Source: Pseudomonadota bacterium
Lineage (GTDB): Bacteria > Myxococcota > Myxococcia > Myxococcales > Vulgatibacteraceae
Length of the DNA stretch: 14,157 nt
Reading direction: 5' to 3'
NCBI GenBank assembly: GCA_023436385.1
Contig: JAEZJH010000188.1
Span: 1 to 14,157, forward strand
The notes under the pieces are model-generated. The model was not told the origin of the DNA and searched no databases. It was given only the letters and a program-made list of their open reading frames with translations. Of the stretch, positions 13,557 to 14,157 are shown in pieces. The translations under genes and the position numbers were made by a program. The number at the start of each line of letters is the position of its first letter. Within the stretch, counting starts at the first letter, position 1.

Positions 13557-14157
13557 GTGGTGGACACTGCGCGCACATCGGTATGGGTCGGAATCGCGGC
13601 GACCGCCCTCGCGGCCGCGTTGCTGGCCGGCTGCGACCGCGCCGGCACGGCCGACCGCCTGGTCGCGGAGGGCGTCGCCCTCGCCCGGTCGGAGGAGTTC
13701 GCCCCCGCCCTCGACCGGTTCGAGCGGGCCCTGCGCGCCGACCCCGACCACCCGGCCGCCCTCGCCAACGCGGGGCTGGCGGCACTGCTGGCCGGCCGTC
13801 CCGCCGAGGCGAAACGCCACCTCGCCCACCTGGTGGCGGTGGACCCCGACGACCACCGCTCCCGCTACCTCCTCGCCCGGGCCCACCTCGCACTCGGCGA
13901 GGCCGAACCCGCCCTCGCGGCGGTGGTCCGGGCGGTGGTGGACGGCTTCGCCGACCTCGACGCCCTGACCGACGGCGGCTTCGCCCCGATCCAGCACGAG
14001 CTGCGCTTCGTCCAGGCGGTCGGCCTGGTCGCCCAGCGCACCGGCCGCCCTCTCCCCGCGGACGCGGGCGGCCGGCTCCTCCTCGGCGACCAGCCGCTCC
14101 ACACCGTCGCCTTCCCCGGGGCGAAGACGTGTCCCCCGCCCGCGGACCTCTCCGTGT
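13557..14157 (+). CDS. TPR-repeat lipoprotein (copy 2), 3' end beyond the window
   Basis: Homologue of the copy 1 lipoprotein; 200 residues are visible and no stop is reached, so it is probably nearly complete (copy 1 is 210). Adjacent GTG codons at 13557 and 13560 are both possible starts; AGG at 13544-13546 is a weak ribosome binding site, and no other start in this frame fits the signal better. The signal peptide ends in the lipobox L23-A24-G25-C26. Asp follows the acylated Cys (C26-D27); in enterobacteria that marks inner-membrane retention, but the rule does not hold in all groups. Two to three TPR-like units span about 31-135 (FAPALDRFERALRADPDHPAALAN type). The tail GFADLDALTDGGFAPIQ...RFVQ...QRTG matches copy 1. 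Unlike copy 1, it lies 186 nt after pilY1, so it is not translationally coupled. Confidence 0.8.
   Translation, partial: MVDTARTSVWVGIAATALAAALLAGCDRAGTADRLVAEGVALARSEEFAPALDRFERALRADPDHPAALANAGLAALLAGRPAEAKRHLAHLVAVDPDDHRSRYLLARAHLALGEAEPALAAVVRAVVDGFADLDALTDGGFAPIQHELRFVQAVGLVAQRTGRPLPADAGGRLLLGDQPLHTVAFPGAKTCPPPADLSV

Larger units (their letters stand above)
7276..14157 (+). repeat. Copy 2 of the tandem minor pilin / PilY1 / TPR lipoprotein module (runs past the window)
   Basis: Repeats the gene order of 280-7098. Differences from copy 1 are pilW and pilX overlapping instead of a 171-nt gap, a 186-nt gap before the lipoprotein gene instead of an overlap, a Cys-rich insert in PilY1, and a Lys/Gly insert in PilW. 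Confidence 0.88.

Noticed and set aside
13540..13968. Open frame of 142 codons starting just before the second lipoprotein
   Set aside because: Its translation is Pro/Arg/Ser-rich without a domain. The next frame has a lipobox, TPR units and clear similarity to the copy 1 lipoprotein.
1..14157. CRISPR array, tRNA or rRNA genes, insertion sequences
   Set aside because: No regularly spaced short repeats, no cloverleaf or rRNA-like stretch, and no transposase or terminal inverted repeats were seen; the large repeat is a diverged gene duplication.

Overview
The window is GC-rich throughout, with third codon positions almost always G or C, and every confident gene lies on the + strand. It holds two consecutive copies of one six-gene module for priming and tipping a type IVa pilus: a GspH/FimT-type (FimU-like) minor pilin, PilV, PilW, PilX, the large adhesin PilY1 with an N-terminal von Willebrand A (vWA) domain, and a small TPR lipoprotein. 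Multiple FimU-PilV-PilW-PilX-PilY1 clusters in one genome are known from Myxococcus xanthus. With the high GC, this suggests a myxobacterial or other deltaproteobacterial-type Gram-negative host, but the sequence does not fix the taxon.

Layout. Positions 1-53 may hold the 5' end of a gene on the minus strand, followed by a short divergent spacer. Copy 1 runs from 280 to 7098: fimU-like (280-909), pilV (906-1502), pilW (1506-2600), a 171-nt spacer, pilX (2772-3296), pilY1 (3305-6469) and the TPR lipoprotein (6466-7098). After a 177-nt spacer, copy 2 runs from 7276 past the window end: fimU-like (7276-7878), pilV (7875-8435), pilW (8438-9508), pilX (9505-10023), pilY1 (10032-13370), a 186-nt spacer with GC-rich hairpins, and a second TPR lipoprotein (13557 to beyond 14157).

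How the genes work together. By analogy with characterised systems, the four minor pilins are processed by prepilin peptidase and form a short complex in the inner membrane. That complex binds PilY1, starts pilus polymerisation and ends up at the pilus tip. PilY1 provides a vWA domain with a MIDAS-type metal site and a C-terminal beta-propeller with calcium-binding loops. The lipoprotein next to each pilY1 is not a standard member of the set, and its pairing with pilY1 in both copies is the most interesting association here.

The copies have diverged. Protein similarity is clear in every gene pair, but at the DNA level codon choice differs: copy 1 fimU to pilX prefer G-ending codons, and copy 2 C-ending ones. 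PilY1 of copy 2 has gained an eight-cysteine insert in its vWA domain, and gene spacing differs at two places. No major pilin, assembly ATPase, prepilin peptidase, RNA gene, insertion sequence or CRISPR array is visible.
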